Shown here in pieces: positions 27,295 to 36,484 of a DNA stretch of 64,000 nt. The notes beneath the pieces are model-generated. The model was given only the letters and a program-made list of their open reading frames with translations, ran no database searches and had not been told where the DNA came from. This DNA is from Paenibacillus lentus (GTDB lineage Bacteria > Bacillota > Bacilli > Paenibacillales > Paenibacillaceae). A program made the translations under genes and the position numbers. Location of the stretch: the NCBI RefSeq assembly GCF_003931855.1, contig NZ_CP034248.1, forward strand, positions 2,790,001-2,854,000. Reading direction: 5' to 3'. Each line of letters opens with the position of its first letter. Position 1 is the stretch's first letter.

Positions 27295-28251
27295 ATGAAA
27301 TTCGACGTGGTTGGAGCCGGGGCGCTCGGTCTAATGTTCGGCTGCAAACTGGCAGCTAGCGGACAGGGGGTACGGTTTTGGACGAGAACAAATGAACAGG
27401 CTAAGTTGCTCGTAAAGGAAGGGATTATGCTTCTGGAAGGAGAAGGAAGTTCTCCCATGAATATCACCAGTTTGACAGCTTATTCCCTTCAGGAAGCATC
27501 AACCCGATTAGAGACTCAAATGCATGCAGATTGGATAATATTGGCGACAAAGCAGCGGCACATCGACAACGCACTAGTGAAGGCGATGAAGCCAATAATA
27601 GGTCATGACACGAAAATACTCTGTCTTCAAAACGGAATCGGACATGTGGAGTTTTTGAGCCAAGCCTTTCCCAAAACCCCCCTTTATGCCGTCATTACGA
27701 CTGAGGGAGCAAAGCGGAGTGGTTCTTATCAAGTGATTCGCGCTGGCAAGGGAGTAACTACTGTTGGGCATGTAGGGAGTAGTAGTATATGGAAGGAGAT
27801 AGACTTACAAAATGCAGCGGAAAAATTAATTGATACCTTTGATGCAGCAGGATTTTGCTCGCTTCTGTCGAAAGACATCGATAGGGAGATTTACAGAAAA
27901 TTATTGATTAATTCAGTGATTAATCCGCTTACCGCCATGTGGCGTATTACCAATGGGGAATTGTTGGAAAGCGAGGAACGGAGAAAGCTGCTTCAGCAGC
28001 TATGCGAAGAGGCTATTGCGATTTATGAGGCAAGAAACATCCCGTTTGAGGGAGATGCTTATGATATCGTATCGGAAGTGTGCCGCTCTACGGCGATCAA
28101 TATGTCCTCGATGCTGAAGGATGTACTGCAGGGAGTACCTACAGAAATCGATTATATTAACGGTCGTCTTGTAGAGATGGCTAAACAATCCGGCATGTCA
28201 GTTCCAGGTCACGAAATGATATGGCGGTTAGTTCGCGGATTATACAAATGA
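27295..28251 (+). CDS. panE: 2-dehydropantoate 2-reductase
   Basis: NADPH-dependent reductase (318 residues) of the pantothenate pathway. It opens with a Rossmann motif (VVGAGALGLMFGCKLA), has LCLQNGIGH and, in the second half, KLLINSVINPLTA with the catalytic Lys and Asn of the ApbA/PanE family. The frame is open from 27181 but that would run through the rsfA terminator; ATG 27295 follows GAGGGTGG. In B. subtilis ylbQ/panE also lies upstream of bshC, mraZ and rsmH, a synteny seen here with the opp operon in between. Confidence 0.88.
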   Translation: MKFDVVGAGALGLMFGCKLAASGQGVRFWTRTNEQAKLLVKEGIMLLEGEGSSPMNITSLTAYSLQEASTRLETQMHADWIILATKQRHIDNALVKAMKPIIGHDTKILCLQNGIGHVEFLSQAFPKTPLYAVITTEGAKRSGSYQVIRAGKGVTTVGHVGSSSIWKEIDLQNAAEKLIDTFDAAGFCSLLSKDIDREIYRKLLINSVINPLTAMWRITNGELLESEERRKLLQQLCEEAIAIYEARNIPFEGDAYDIVSEVCRSTAINMSSMLKDVLQGVPTEIDYINGRLVEMAKQSGMSVPGHEMIWRLVRGLYK

Positions 28252-28321
28252 TATGCCAATTAAGGCATTTTATTACGGAAGTTTATTGAATTGATTTGCA
28301 CTATTTGCAGGAGGTGGAACC

Positions 28322-28705
28322 ATGAGTCTGCTAAGTAACACATTGGCCGTTCTCGCTATTGTACCTATCATTCCTTTTTTTCTTGCCTATTTTATCCATT
28401 ATTATTTGAAGAGAGATAAGAAAGCGGCTCTGCTTCTCGCGATGGATGTAACGACGCTATTTCTAATTCTGGCAGCTGCAGCTCTGTTTAATGTCGTGTT
28501 TAAATCCGGCTTTGGTCTTTATTTGATTATGATCATTCTGCTTATCGCTGGCGGACTGATCGGCGGTGCCCAGAATCGCCTGAAAGGGAAAGTGGATATC
28601 AAGCGTTTGCTTCGCGCGGTTTGGAGGCTTGCGTTTGCTGGCACGGGCGTTGCTTACATTATCTTGTTTTTGATCAGTTTTATTACATATATTTCGGCAG
28701 TTTGA
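28322..28705 (+). CDS. DUF3397 family membrane protein
   Basis: A 127-residue protein with four hydrophobic helices (about 5-27, 38-58, 64-82, 100-122) separated by short basic loops (LKRDKKA, NRLKGKVDIKRL), as in the DUF3397 family of Bacillales. Function unknown. AGGAGGTGG at 28310-28318 precedes ATG 28322. It is 70 bases after panE and may share its message; in related genomes DUF3397 genes often neighbour bshC, which supports the family call. Confidence 0.8.
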   Translation: MSLLSNTLAVLAIVPIIPFFLAYFIHYYLKRDKKAALLLAMDVTTLFLILAAAALFNVVFKSGFGLYLIMIILLIAGGLIGGAQNRLKGKVDIKRLLRAVWRLAFAGTGVAYIILFLISFITYISAV

Positions 28706-28830
28706 ACCAACATAACGTAGTGCGAGAAATATATTCATAACTTGCTACTTTTAGCGCTCAAAAATCAAGCATATGATGAAGCCGATAATGTTAAAAGGAC
28801 TATTTTGTTAAGAAAAAGGAAAGGATTTTA

Positions 28831-28890
28831 TTGACAATAGTTCAATTTTTGAAATTATGTATTGGTTTTTTTGACCGCTGGTTGTATAAT
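28831..28890 (+). promoter_or_regulatory. Promoter region of the opp operon
   Basis: The nearest promoter is TTGGTT (28862-28867), 17 bases, TATAAT (28885-28890). A second candidate lies upstream: TTGACA (28831-28836) with TTATGT at an 18-base spacing. The tract is AT-rich and 43 bases before the oppA start at its closest. Confidence 0.6.
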
Positions 28891-28932
28891 CTAAAAACAT
28901 ATACCACAAATTTTTAAGGGGGATATTGCTAG

Positions 28933-30633
28933 ATGAAGAAGAAGAAGAGTCTCTTGCTTCTTTTGACATTGGTATTGGCACTCAGCACATTGCTTGCTGC
29001 TTGCGGATCCAATGACAAGGGTGCCTCTAACGGCGGCAAGAACAATACACCAGCTGAGAATGCGAACAGCGGTGAGGTGAAATTGGCTGCGGATCAAACG
29101 CTTAGAGTTAACTTGAGTGCAGAACCGCCAACTTTCGATCCTGGCCAAGCACAAGACAGCCAAGCTAACACTGTCCTCAAAACTATGTATGAGGGTCTTG
29201 CTCGGATTGACGATGATGGACAACCTGTTCCTGCAGCAGCGGAAAAGTGGGATGTGGACGGTACGAAATATACATTCTACCTGCGTCAAGACGCGAAGTG
29301 GAGCAATGGTGACCCCGTAACAGCGCACGACTTTGTATTTGCTTGGGAGCGTGTTCTGAGCCCGAATACGACTCCGGCAGCACCTTATGCATACCAAATG
29401 TATTACCTGAAAAACGGTCAAGAATATAATGAAGGTAAAATTACTGATTTTAGCCAAGTTGGTGTAAAAGCAGTTGATGACTACACGTTGGAAGTTGAAC
29501 TGGTTGCACCAACGCCTTACTTCCTAGGTCTGACTTCTTTTTACACGTTCTACCCTGTTCACCAGTCTGTTAAAGATGATGCGAAATGGGCAGTAGACGC
29601 AAGCAAAATGATTGTTAATGGTCCTTTTACATTGACAAGCTGGATTAAAGGTCAAACGATCGAAGTGACTAAGAATGAAAATTATTGGGACAAAGACAGC
29701 ATTAAGCTGAACAAAATTACGATGTCCCTTGTAAATAGTGGCGCAACTGAAATCACGAGTTACAGAAATAATGAATTGGATCGTGCAGGGCACCCGAACG
29801 GGGAAATTCCTACCGACCAAATTCCAATTGTTCAAAAAGAACTGAAAGACGAATTTAAAGTTAAAGGTATTGCAAGTACGTATTACTATCAATTCAACCT
29901 GACAGCTAAACCATTTGATAATGAGAAAATCCGCAAAGCATTTGCAATGGCGATCGATCGTCAAATCATCGTCGATAAAGTTACACTCGGCGGACAGCTG
30001 CCGGCATTCGGATTTATTCCTCCAGGCATCGCAGGGGTAAATGACGAATACCGTAAAGAGGTTAAAGATGACTACTTTACAGAAAATGTAGAAGAAGCTA
30101 AAAAACTTCTCGAAGAAGGCATGAAAGAAGAAGGATACACCAAGCTTCCTGACATTACATTGACATACAACTCCAGTGAAGCCCATAAGAAAATCGCTCT
30201 TGCTGTAGCGGATATGTGGAAAAACAACCTTGGCGTTGATGTAAAAACGGAAAACCAAGAGTGGGCTGTATTTATTGAGAACCGCCAAAACCTGAACTAC
30301 CAAGTAGCACGTGCTGGCTGGAGTGCGGACTATAACGACCCAATGACATTTATCGACATGTGGACTTCCAATAGTGGAAACAACGACATCGGCTTTAAGA
30401 ATGAAGAGTACGACAAGTTGATCGCTGAAGCGAAAGCTATGGAAGATAACACAAAACGTAACGAAAACTTCAAAAAAGCTGAGGAGATCCTTGTAAAGGA
30501 TAATATGGCGATTATGCCAATCTACTACTACACGAATGTAGCTGTAGAGAAGCCGTGGCTCAAAGGCGTAACGCTTGATTTCAGCGGTGCGATCGACTAT
30601 ACTCGCGCATACATTACGGATCAACGCAAGTAA
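28933..30633 (+). CDS. oppA: Oligopeptide ABC transporter substrate-binding lipoprotein
   Basis: A 566-residue binding protein of the peptide/OppA class. The signal peptide ends in the lipobox LLAAC with acylated Cys24, then an Asn/Gly-rich linker. Family landmarks are AEPPTFDPGQAQDS near the N-terminus, WKNNLGVDVKTENQEW, and AGWSADYNDPMTFIDMW in the C-lobe. It captures peptides outside the cell for OppBCDF. AAGGGGGATATT precedes ATG 28933. A terminator hairpin after oppA should make it more abundant than the downstream genes, as is usual. Confidence 0.95.
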   Translation: MKKKKSLLLLLTLVLALSTLLAACGSNDKGASNGGKNNTPAENANSGEVKLAADQTLRVNLSAEPPTFDPGQAQDSQANTVLKTMYEGLARIDDDGQPVPAAAEKWDVDGTKYTFYLRQDAKWSNGDPVTAHDFVFAWERVLSPNTTPAAPYAYQMYYLKNGQEYNEGKITDFSQVGVKAVDDYTLEVELVAPTPYFLGLTSFYTFYPVHQSVKDDAKWAVDASKMIVNGPFTLTSWIKGQTIEVTKNENYWDKDSIKLNKITMSLVNSGATEITSYRNNELDRAGHPNGEIPTDQIPIVQKELKDEFKVKGIASTYYYQFNLTAKPFDNEKIRKAFAMAIDRQIIVDKVTLGGQLPAFGFIPPGIAGVNDEYRKEVKDDYFTENVEEAKKLLEEGMKEEGYTKLPDITLTYNSSEAHKKIALAVADMWKNNLGVDVKTENQEWAVFIENRQNLNYQVARAGWSADYNDPMTFIDMWTSNSGNNDIGFKNEEYDKLIAEAKAMEDNTKRNENFKKAEEILVKDNMAIMPIYYYTNVAVEKPWLKGVTLDFSGAIDYTRAYITDQRK

Positions 30634-30648
30634 TCTGAATAAATACTC

Positions 30649-30690
30649 CGGGATATATATGTGGGTATTCCATATATATCCCGTTTTTTT
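30649..30690 (+). terminator. Terminator between oppA and oppB
   Basis: CGGGATATATATG (30649-30661) pairs perfectly with CATATATATCCCG (30671-30683), followed by seven T. Partial read-through would supply oppBCDF at a lower level. Confidence 0.88.
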
Positions 30691-30812
30691 GTATGTGGTC
30701 AAGAAACTTCCAAGCTTTATATAGTTATGGCAATTATATTAAATAGACATTGTGAAAGAATTATCCTAAAATCGATATGTGTCGAAATTTATCAAAGGAG
30801 GTGCTAACGGGC

Positions 30813-31745
30813 ATGGTTCGTTATATTGCCAATAAGTTTTTCTATATGTTGGTCTCATTGTTCATTCTGATCTCGGCCACCTTCTTTCTGATGCAAGCAA
30901 TTCCAGGGGATCCCTTAACCTCAGAGAAACAGGTGCCACCTGCCATTAAGGAGCGTCTGTATGAGCAATTAGGTTTGGATAAGCCCGTTTATCAGCAGTA
31001 TTTAAAATATTTGGGGAATGTCGTTCAAGGTGACTTCGGAATTTCGATGAAGAAAATCAATCAGGATGTCTCCGACATTATCGGACAAACTTTCTCGACC
31101 TCATTGAAGCTCGGGCTGGTTGCGATTGTCGTGGCGGTTATCGTTGGTGTACTGCTCGGAATGCTGGCAGCGCTGTATCATCGCAAGCTGATCGATAATG
31201 TGGCGATGGTGCTAGCGGTGCTTGGCATTGCTGTTCCCAGCTTCGTTGTCGCCACCTTGCTTCAGTACGTCTTTTCATCGAAGCTTCAATTGCTGCCAAC
31301 AATGGGCTTTAATGGGCCGTTGTATTATGTTCTGCCAGTAGCAGCATTGACGGCTCAGCCGATCGCTTTCATTGCCCGCTTGACACGTTCAAGCATGCTG
31401 GAAGTGCTGCACGCTGATTATATTAAGACGGCTAAAGCGAAGGGCTTGGGCTGGATGGCTATTTTGTTCCGCCACGTCATTCGAAATGGAATTATGCCGG
31501 TTGTTACTTATTTAGGTCCGATGACGGCGAATATCGTTACCGGTTCCGTTGTTATCGAACAAATTTTTGGAATCGGCGGTATCGGCAAGCAGTTCGTTGA
31601 GGCCATTAGCACCCGCGACTATCCGGTCATTATGGGGATTACGATATTCTATGGAATCCTGCTGATGGTGGTCCGGTTTATTACGGATATCGCTTATGTA
31701 TTTGTAGATCCACGAATTAAACTCAGCAAAGGAAAGGAGGGGTAA
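30813..31745 (+). CDS. oppB: Oligopeptide ABC transporter permease OppB
   Basis: Membrane permease of 310 residues with six helices: the first near the N-terminus, then five in the DppB/OppB core. The EAA-type cytoplasmic loop that docks the ATPase is ADYIKTAKAKGLGWMAILF. AAAGGAGGTG at 30794-30803 sits 9 bases before ATG 30813; the ATG at 30777 has no site. It forms the pore with OppC. oppC starts 3 bases after its stop. Confidence 0.94.
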   Translation: MVRYIANKFFYMLVSLFILISATFFLMQAIPGDPLTSEKQVPPAIKERLYEQLGLDKPVYQQYLKYLGNVVQGDFGISMKKINQDVSDIIGQTFSTSLKLGLVAIVVAVIVGVLLGMLAALYHRKLIDNVAMVLAVLGIAVPSFVVATLLQYVFSSKLQLLPTMGFNGPLYYVLPVAALTAQPIAFIARLTRSSMLEVLHADYIKTAKAKGLGWMAILFRHVIRNGIMPVVTYLGPMTANIVTGSVVIEQIFGIGGIGKQFVEAISTRDYPVIMGITIFYGILLMVVRFITDIAYVFVDPRIKLSKGKEG

Positions 31746-31748
31746 CGG

Positions 31749-32699
31749 ATGGATCTAAAACCAATGAAAATAATGCCGGCCCCTGCTGACCTGAAGCCGG
31801 AAGATTTTCGCAAAATCGGCACGGACGAGAGGGAAGCTGAAGTCATTCAGCGTGAAAGTATTTCGGCATGGAAAGATGCTTGGTATCGTTTACGCAGCAA
31901 CAAACTAGCGATGGGCGCCCTTGGTATGTTGATATTGATTACGCTTGCCGCTATTTTTGGCCCGATGATTTCAGAGTATAACTATTATTCTAACGATTAT
32001 ATGAATACGAACTCACCGCCGTCGGTCGAGCATTGGTTCGGAACTGACGACCTCGGACGCGACGTGTTTGTCCGTACCTGGATGGGTGCAAGAATTTCCC
32101 TGATTGTAGGTTTGGCTGCCGCTTGTATCGATTTGTTGATCGGTGTTATATACGGAGGCATTATGGGATATTTTGGCGGACGTGTGGATGAGATCATGAA
32201 TAAATTTTCAGAAATTCTATATTCGATTCCTTATCTATTGGTTACGATACTGCTTCTCGTCGTGATGGAGCCAAGTCTGGGCACGATTATACTGGCTTTA
32301 ACCATTACCGGATGGATTAATATGTCCTGGATTGTCCGCGGTGAAATTATGCAGCTGAAGAACCGTGAATTCGTACTGGCTTCTCGTTCGATGGGTGCCG
32401 GCTCGGGGCGTCTTTTGTTCCGTCACCTCCTTCCGAATGCGGTTGGTCCGATCATTGTTACGGTTACATTGTCTGTTCCGAACGCGATTTTTGCTGAAGC
32501 GTTTCTTAGCTTCCTCGGTCTCGGTGTGCAAGCGCCGATCGCTTCTCTAGGTTCGATGATCAATGATGCGCTTACGGGCTGGTTGTACTTCCCTTGGCGG
32601 ATGTTGTTCCCAGCTATTCTGATCAGCTTAATTATGCTGTCGTTTAATGTTTTCGGCGATGGTCTTCGTGATGCGCTGGATCCAAAAATGAAAAAATAG
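31749..32699 (+). CDS. oppC: Oligopeptide ABC transporter permease OppC
   Basis: Second permease, 316 residues, with a long cytoplasmic N-terminus (1-55) and six helices. The segment HWFGTDDLGRDVFVRTW between helices 1 and 2 is a hallmark of OppC/DppC. The ATPase-docking loop is REFVLASRSMGAGSGRLLF. AAAGGAGGGGTAACGG precedes ATG 31749. Its stop overlaps the ribosome site of oppD, so expression is coupled. Confidence 0.94.
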   Translation: MDLKPMKIMPAPADLKPEDFRKIGTDEREAEVIQRESISAWKDAWYRLRSNKLAMGALGMLILITLAAIFGPMISEYNYYSNDYMNTNSPPSVEHWFGTDDLGRDVFVRTWMGARISLIVGLAAACIDLLIGVIYGGIMGYFGGRVDEIMNKFSEILYSIPYLLVTILLLVVMEPSLGTIILALTITGWINMSWIVRGEIMQLKNREFVLASRSMGAGSGRLLFRHLLPNAVGPIIVTVTLSVPNAIFAEAFLSFLGLGVQAPIASLGSMINDALTGWLYFPWRMLFPAILISLIMLSFNVFGDGLRDALDPKMKK

Positions 32700-32710
32700 G
32701 AGGTGGAATG

Positions 32711-33706
32711 ATGGAACCGATTTTACAGGTTAAGGATCTGCATGTATCCTTTCAGGTTAAAGGCGGAGAAGTAAAAGCCGTTCGCGGCATGAACTTCGAG
32801 ATAGGTAAAGGGGAAACGGTTGCTATCGTTGGTGAGTCAGGCAGTGGGAAAAGTGTCACAGCCCAAACAATCATGCGCCTAATCCCGTCCCCTCCATCGA
32901 TAATCAAGCAAGGTGAGGTTCTATTCCAAGGACAGGACTTGCTGAAGAAAAGTATTAAACAAATGGAAGCTATTCGCGGTAAAGATATCGGTATGATATT
33001 TCAAGACCCGATGACTTCCCTGAACCCAACGATAAAGATCGGTAAGCAAATTACCGAAGTGTTAGTCAAACATCAGAATATGTCAGCGGCTGAAGCTCAA
33101 GCTCAAGCGATTGAGATGCTGAAACTTGTCGGCATTAAAAATGCAGAAGCCCGCTTTAATCAATATCCTCATGAATTTTCCGGAGGGATGCGTCAACGTG
33201 CGATGATCGCGATTGCGCTGGCTTGCCGGCCAGCTCTGCTGATTGCCGATGAGCCGACGACTGCCCTTGACGTGACGATTCAAGCACAAATTATGGATGT
33301 CATGAAGGACATGCAGCAGCGTCTTGGCACATCTATCATTCTAATCACGCATGATCTTGGTGTCGTAGCAGGCATGTGTGATCGCGTAATTGTTATGTAT
33401 GCTGGCGAGGTGGTCGAAACGGGAACGAAATGGGAGATTTTCAAAAATCCACAGCATCCCTACACTAAAGGATTGCTTCGTTCCATGCCGCGTCTGGATC
33501 AGAAGAAGGGTGAGCCGCTTATTCCGATTATCGGGACTCCGCCGGACTTGATTAAACCGCCGCTCGGCTGTCCGTTTGCTGCCCGCTGCGACCAGGCGAT
33601 GAAGATTTGTGGACGGATTGATCCGGAGGCTACCGTATTTAGCGATACGCACACCGCACGCTGCTGGGATCTGCATCCGATGGCGAAGGAGGCGCAGTCG
33701 TCTTGA
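32711..33706 (+). CDS. oppD: Oligopeptide ABC transporter ATP-binding protein OppD
   Basis: ATPase subunit of 331 residues with Walker A GESGSGKS, signature [11 protein letters not shown], Walker [13 protein letters not shown] and the switch His in ITHDLG. The C-terminal oligopeptide-transporter extension carries Cys residues ([21 protein letters not shown]) in a pattern that binds an iron-sulfur cluster in some family members. Two ATGs stand side by side (32708 and 32711); GGAGG at 32699-32703 favours the second. It ends overlapping oppF by 4 bases. Confidence 0.94.
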   Translation: MEPILQVKDLHVSFQVKGGEVKAVRGMNFEIGKGETVAIVGESGSGKSVTAQTIMRLIPSPPSIIKQGEVLFQGQDLLKKSIKQMEAIRGKDIGMIFQDPMTSLNPTIKIGKQITEVLVKHQNMSAAEAQAQAIEMLKLVGIKNAEARFNQYPHEFSGGMRQRAMIAIALACRPALLIADEPTTALDVTIQAQIMDVMKDMQQRLGTSIILITHDLGVVAGMCDRVIVMYAGEVVETGTKWEIFKNPQHPYTKGLLRSMPRLDQKKGEPLIPIIGTPPDLIKPPLGCPFAARCDQAMKICGRIDPEATVFSDTHTARCWDLHPMAKEAQSS

Positions 33707-34641
33707 GTAAAAACTTGATCGAAGTCGAAGGTTTAAAGAAATATTTCAATGTCGGCGGCGGAAACGTGCTGAAGGCCGTGAATAATATTAGCTTCTCTAT
33801 TGCGGAAGGCGAGACGTTAGGACTCGTTGGTGAGTCCGGTTGCGGCAAATCGACGGCCGGTCGTACGATTCTTCGTTTGTACGAGCCTACTGCAGGTAGC
33901 GTGAGATTTAATGGGACGGACATTAACAAGCTGCCTCCGAAGCAAATGAAGGCGATGCGTCGCGATATGCAAATGATCTTCCAGGATCCTTACGCTTCGC
34001 TTAATCCTCGGTTTACCGTCACCGATATTATCGGTGAGGCGCTGGACATTCACAAAATGGCCGGCAGCCGGGCGGAACGGAAGAAGAGAGTAGAAGAGCT
34101 GCTGGATATGGTTGGGCTTAACCCGGATCATGCGACGCGTTATCCGCATGAGTTCTCCGGCGGACAGCGTCAGCGCATCGGAATTGCCCGTGCGCTCGCG
34201 GTTAATCCTAAATTCATTATTTGTGACGAACCGATCTCTGCACTCGACGTGTCCATTCAGGCGCAGGTCGTTAACCTGCTCAAAGACTTGCAGGATCGTC
34301 TAGGGTTGACTTATTTATTCATCGCTCATGATTTGTCCATGGTGAAGCATATTAGCGACAGAGTGGCGGTTATGTATTTGGGTCGCATTGTGGAGCTTGC
34401 GGAAAGTGAAGAACTGTACGCTAATCCGATGCATCCGTATACGAAGACGCTTTTGTCCGCTATTCCGATCCCTGACCCGGAAATTGAGGCAAACAAGAAA
34501 CGCATTCTGCTTGAAGACGACGCCAATGGCCCGATTCAGTCGGCGAAAGACGGCGCTTCGAGCGGAGGAGCTTTTGATTTGGAGAATTCGGAGTTGGTTG
34601 AGGTATCCAAGGGACATTGGGTATCCATGCCGAAGAAATAA
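33703..34641 (+). CDS. oppF: Oligopeptide ABC transporter ATP-binding protein OppF
   Basis: Second ATPase subunit, 312 residues: Walker A GESGCGKS, signature [12 protein letters not shown], Walker [13 protein letters not shown], switch IAHDLS. The C-terminal extension is shorter than in OppD and lacks its Cys cluster, ending [10 protein letters not shown]. The start is TTG 33703, overlapping the oppD stop (TTGA) and preceded by GAAGGAGG at 33687-33694. Last gene of the operon, followed by a strong terminator. Confidence 0.93.
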   Translation: MSKNLIEVEGLKKYFNVGGGNVLKAVNNISFSIAEGETLGLVGESGCGKSTAGRTILRLYEPTAGSVRFNGTDINKLPPKQMKAMRRDMQMIFQDPYASLNPRFTVTDIIGEALDIHKMAGSRAERKKRVEELLDMVGLNPDHATRYPHEFSGGQRQRIGIARALAVNPKFIICDEPISALDVSIQAQVVNLLKDLQDRLGLTYLFIAHDLSMVKHISDRVAVMYLGRIVELAESEELYANPMHPYTKTLLSAIPIPDPEIEANKKRILLEDDANGPIQSAKDGASSGGAFDLENSELVEVSKGHWVSMPKK

Positions 34642-34654
34642 AAGTAGTGCAGAT

Positions 34655-34696
34655 AAGCTCTCTTTGTGACGCGTTGCGCCACGAAGAGAGCTTTTT
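34655..34696 (+). terminator. Terminator of the opp operon
   Basis: AAGCTCTCTTTGTG pairs with CACGAAGAGAGCTT with a single G-T pair, then TTTTT at 34692-34696. Confidence 0.9.
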
Positions 34697-34787
34697 GCCG
34701 GATCCATGAGAATCACTTTGACGGGGAAGGAGTACATTCGGTACAATCGAATGGAGGTTTCCGATAGAACAGGAGGATATGAACCCG

Positions 34788-36425
34788 ATGAACGTTGTTC
34801 AAGAGCCTTTACAATCTGGTCAACCGCTGGCGGAGTCTTATTTATCAGACTTTCAAGCAGTGGAGCATTTATTTGGTGGGCATCCGGCTGAAGAAGGAAG
34901 TTGGTCGGCTAGACTGCAGTGGCTCGATCGGACGGAGCATCTTCGGGCCGGGCGGAGAGAGCTAGTTCAGCGACTGCGGCAATATAATGAACGGTTTAAC
35001 CCCAATCCTGCTGTAACGAAATCATTGAGCAAGCTGGGGCAGCCGGGAACCGTGGTTATCGTTGGAGGACAGCAAAGCGGGCTGTTTACAGGGCCTCTGC
35101 TTGTCATATATAAAGCCATAACCATCATTAAGGCGGCTGAGCGGGCATCCAAGCAGCTGGGCCGCGATGTTGTTCCGGTATTCTGGATCGCCGGTGAGGA
35201 TCATGACTGGGATGAGGTAGACCATACATACGTACTCTCGCCCGAGCTTGAAGTGTCCCGAATTCGTATTCCGCGTGAGGATGGTCGCAGAGGCTCGGTC
35301 AGCTATACTGTAGTCAAAGCCGAGGAATGGGAGAGGGCAGTCAGAGATCTAGACCAATTACTTCCAGATAGTGAATTTAAAGCGGATCTGCTAGGACAAT
35401 TAAGGGACGCATTATCCGTTTCCGCTTCATTGACTGAAGCATTTGCAAGATTACTTGGTACCTGGTTTGGAAAGTACGGACTTGTATTGCTTGATTCTGC
35501 TGATCCGACGCTGCGTAGGCTGGAGGTGCCGATGTTTGAAGCGATGATTCGAAGCAATGATGAGCTGGAATCTGCTTATCATGCTGCCTCTAGAGACATT
35601 ACCTCGCTGGGCTACCGCCCACAGGCAGAAGTCGCGGAGGGTGGAGCGAATCTTTTCTATATCGCAGAGGGGGAGCGCTTGCTGCTGTTTAAGCGGGGGG
35701 ATGTGTATACTGACCGTAAAGGCTTGGTCGCTTTTTCGCGGGAGGCACTTATTGCCGAGCTGCACAGACATCCCGAGCGGTTTAGTAACAATGTGTTAAC
35801 CCGACCTCTCATGCAGGACTATTTGCTTCCTGTACTTGGCTCTGTCCTTGGTAACGGGGAAATTGCCTATTGGGGTCTTACCGGTAAAGCGTTCGAGCTG
35901 CTTGAGCTGCGAATGCCGCTTTTACTGCCTCGAATGTCGTTTACGATCATGGATGACACGACGCAAAAGCATATGGACAAATATAGTTTGTCATGGGAAG
36001 ATGTAATAGATCATACCGCATTTACAAGGATTAAGGCCGATTGGCTGGCAAAGCAGGATAAGCTGCAGCTTGATGCGCAGTTTGCAGAAATGAAGAGGGC
36101 ATTTGCCGGCTTATACGATCCGTTAATTGAGCAGCTAGGTCAAGTTGAGAAAGGTTTGATCAAGCTTGGGAACACTAATAAAACGAAGATAATCGAGCAA
36201 ATGGACTTTTTGCAGGTGCGCGTCAAAGAGGCGATGGAAAGAAGCAATGAAGCTGGCCTGCGACATTTTGACCGCATTGAATTTACCTTGTTTCCCCAGC
36301 ATAAGCCGCAGGAGCGAGTTTTTAATATTTATGCCTATTTGAATCGATATGGAATTGACTGGATTGATCGTCTGATGGAGGTTCCGTATGAAATGATGGG
36401 GCAGCACAGAATGGTTTATGCTTAA
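34788..36425 (+). CDS. bshC: Bacillithiol biosynthesis cysteine-adding enzyme BshC
   Basis: Putative last enzyme of bacillithiol synthesis, joining cysteine to glucosaminyl-malate; 545 residues. Family motifs include VVIVGGQQSGLFTGPLLVIYK at about residue 85, FWIAGEDHDWDEVDH, a central MPLLLPRMSF, a coiled-coil region (about 410-480) and the C-terminal NIYAYLNRYG. AGGAGG at 34771-34776 is 2 bases from ATG 34779 and 11 from ATG 34788; the second is preferred, but the choice changes only three residues. bshC upstream of mraZ–rsmH repeats the B. subtilis yllA order. Confidence 0.92.
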   Translation: MNVVQEPLQSGQPLAESYLSDFQAVEHLFGGHPAEEGSWSARLQWLDRTEHLRAGRRELVQRLRQYNERFNPNPAVTKSLSKLGQPGTVVIVGGQQSGLFTGPLLVIYKAITIIKAAERASKQLGRDVVPVFWIAGEDHDWDEVDHTYVLSPELEVSRIRIPREDGRRGSVSYTVVKAEEWERAVRDLDQLLPDSEFKADLLGQLRDALSVSASLTEAFARLLGTWFGKYGLVLLDSADPTLRRLEVPMFEAMIRSNDELESAYHAASRDITSLGYRPQAEVAEGGANLFYIAEGERLLLFKRGDVYTDRKGLVAFSREALIAELHRHPERFSNNVLTRPLMQDYLLPVLGSVLGNGEIAYWGLTGKAFELLELRMPLLLPRMSFTIMDDTTQKHMDKYSLSWEDVIDHTAFTRIKADWLAKQDKLQLDAQFAEMKRAFAGLYDPLIEQLGQVEKGLIKLGNTNKTKIIEQMDFLQVRVKEAMERSNEAGLRHFDRIEFTLFPQHKPQERVFNIYAYLNRYGIDWIDRLMEVPYEMMGQHRMVYA

Positions 36426-36484
36426 TGTCGGCTTACGCGGTAGAAAAAGGGTATTCGAGCAGATATTTTTAGGAGGGAATTAAC

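Noticed and set aside
29524..30702. A 392-codon open frame on the - strand opposite oppA
   Set aside because: It is fully antisense to an intact oppA, has no ribosome site and gives a Cys/Phe/Val-rich product with no domain pattern. It arises from codon bias of oppA.
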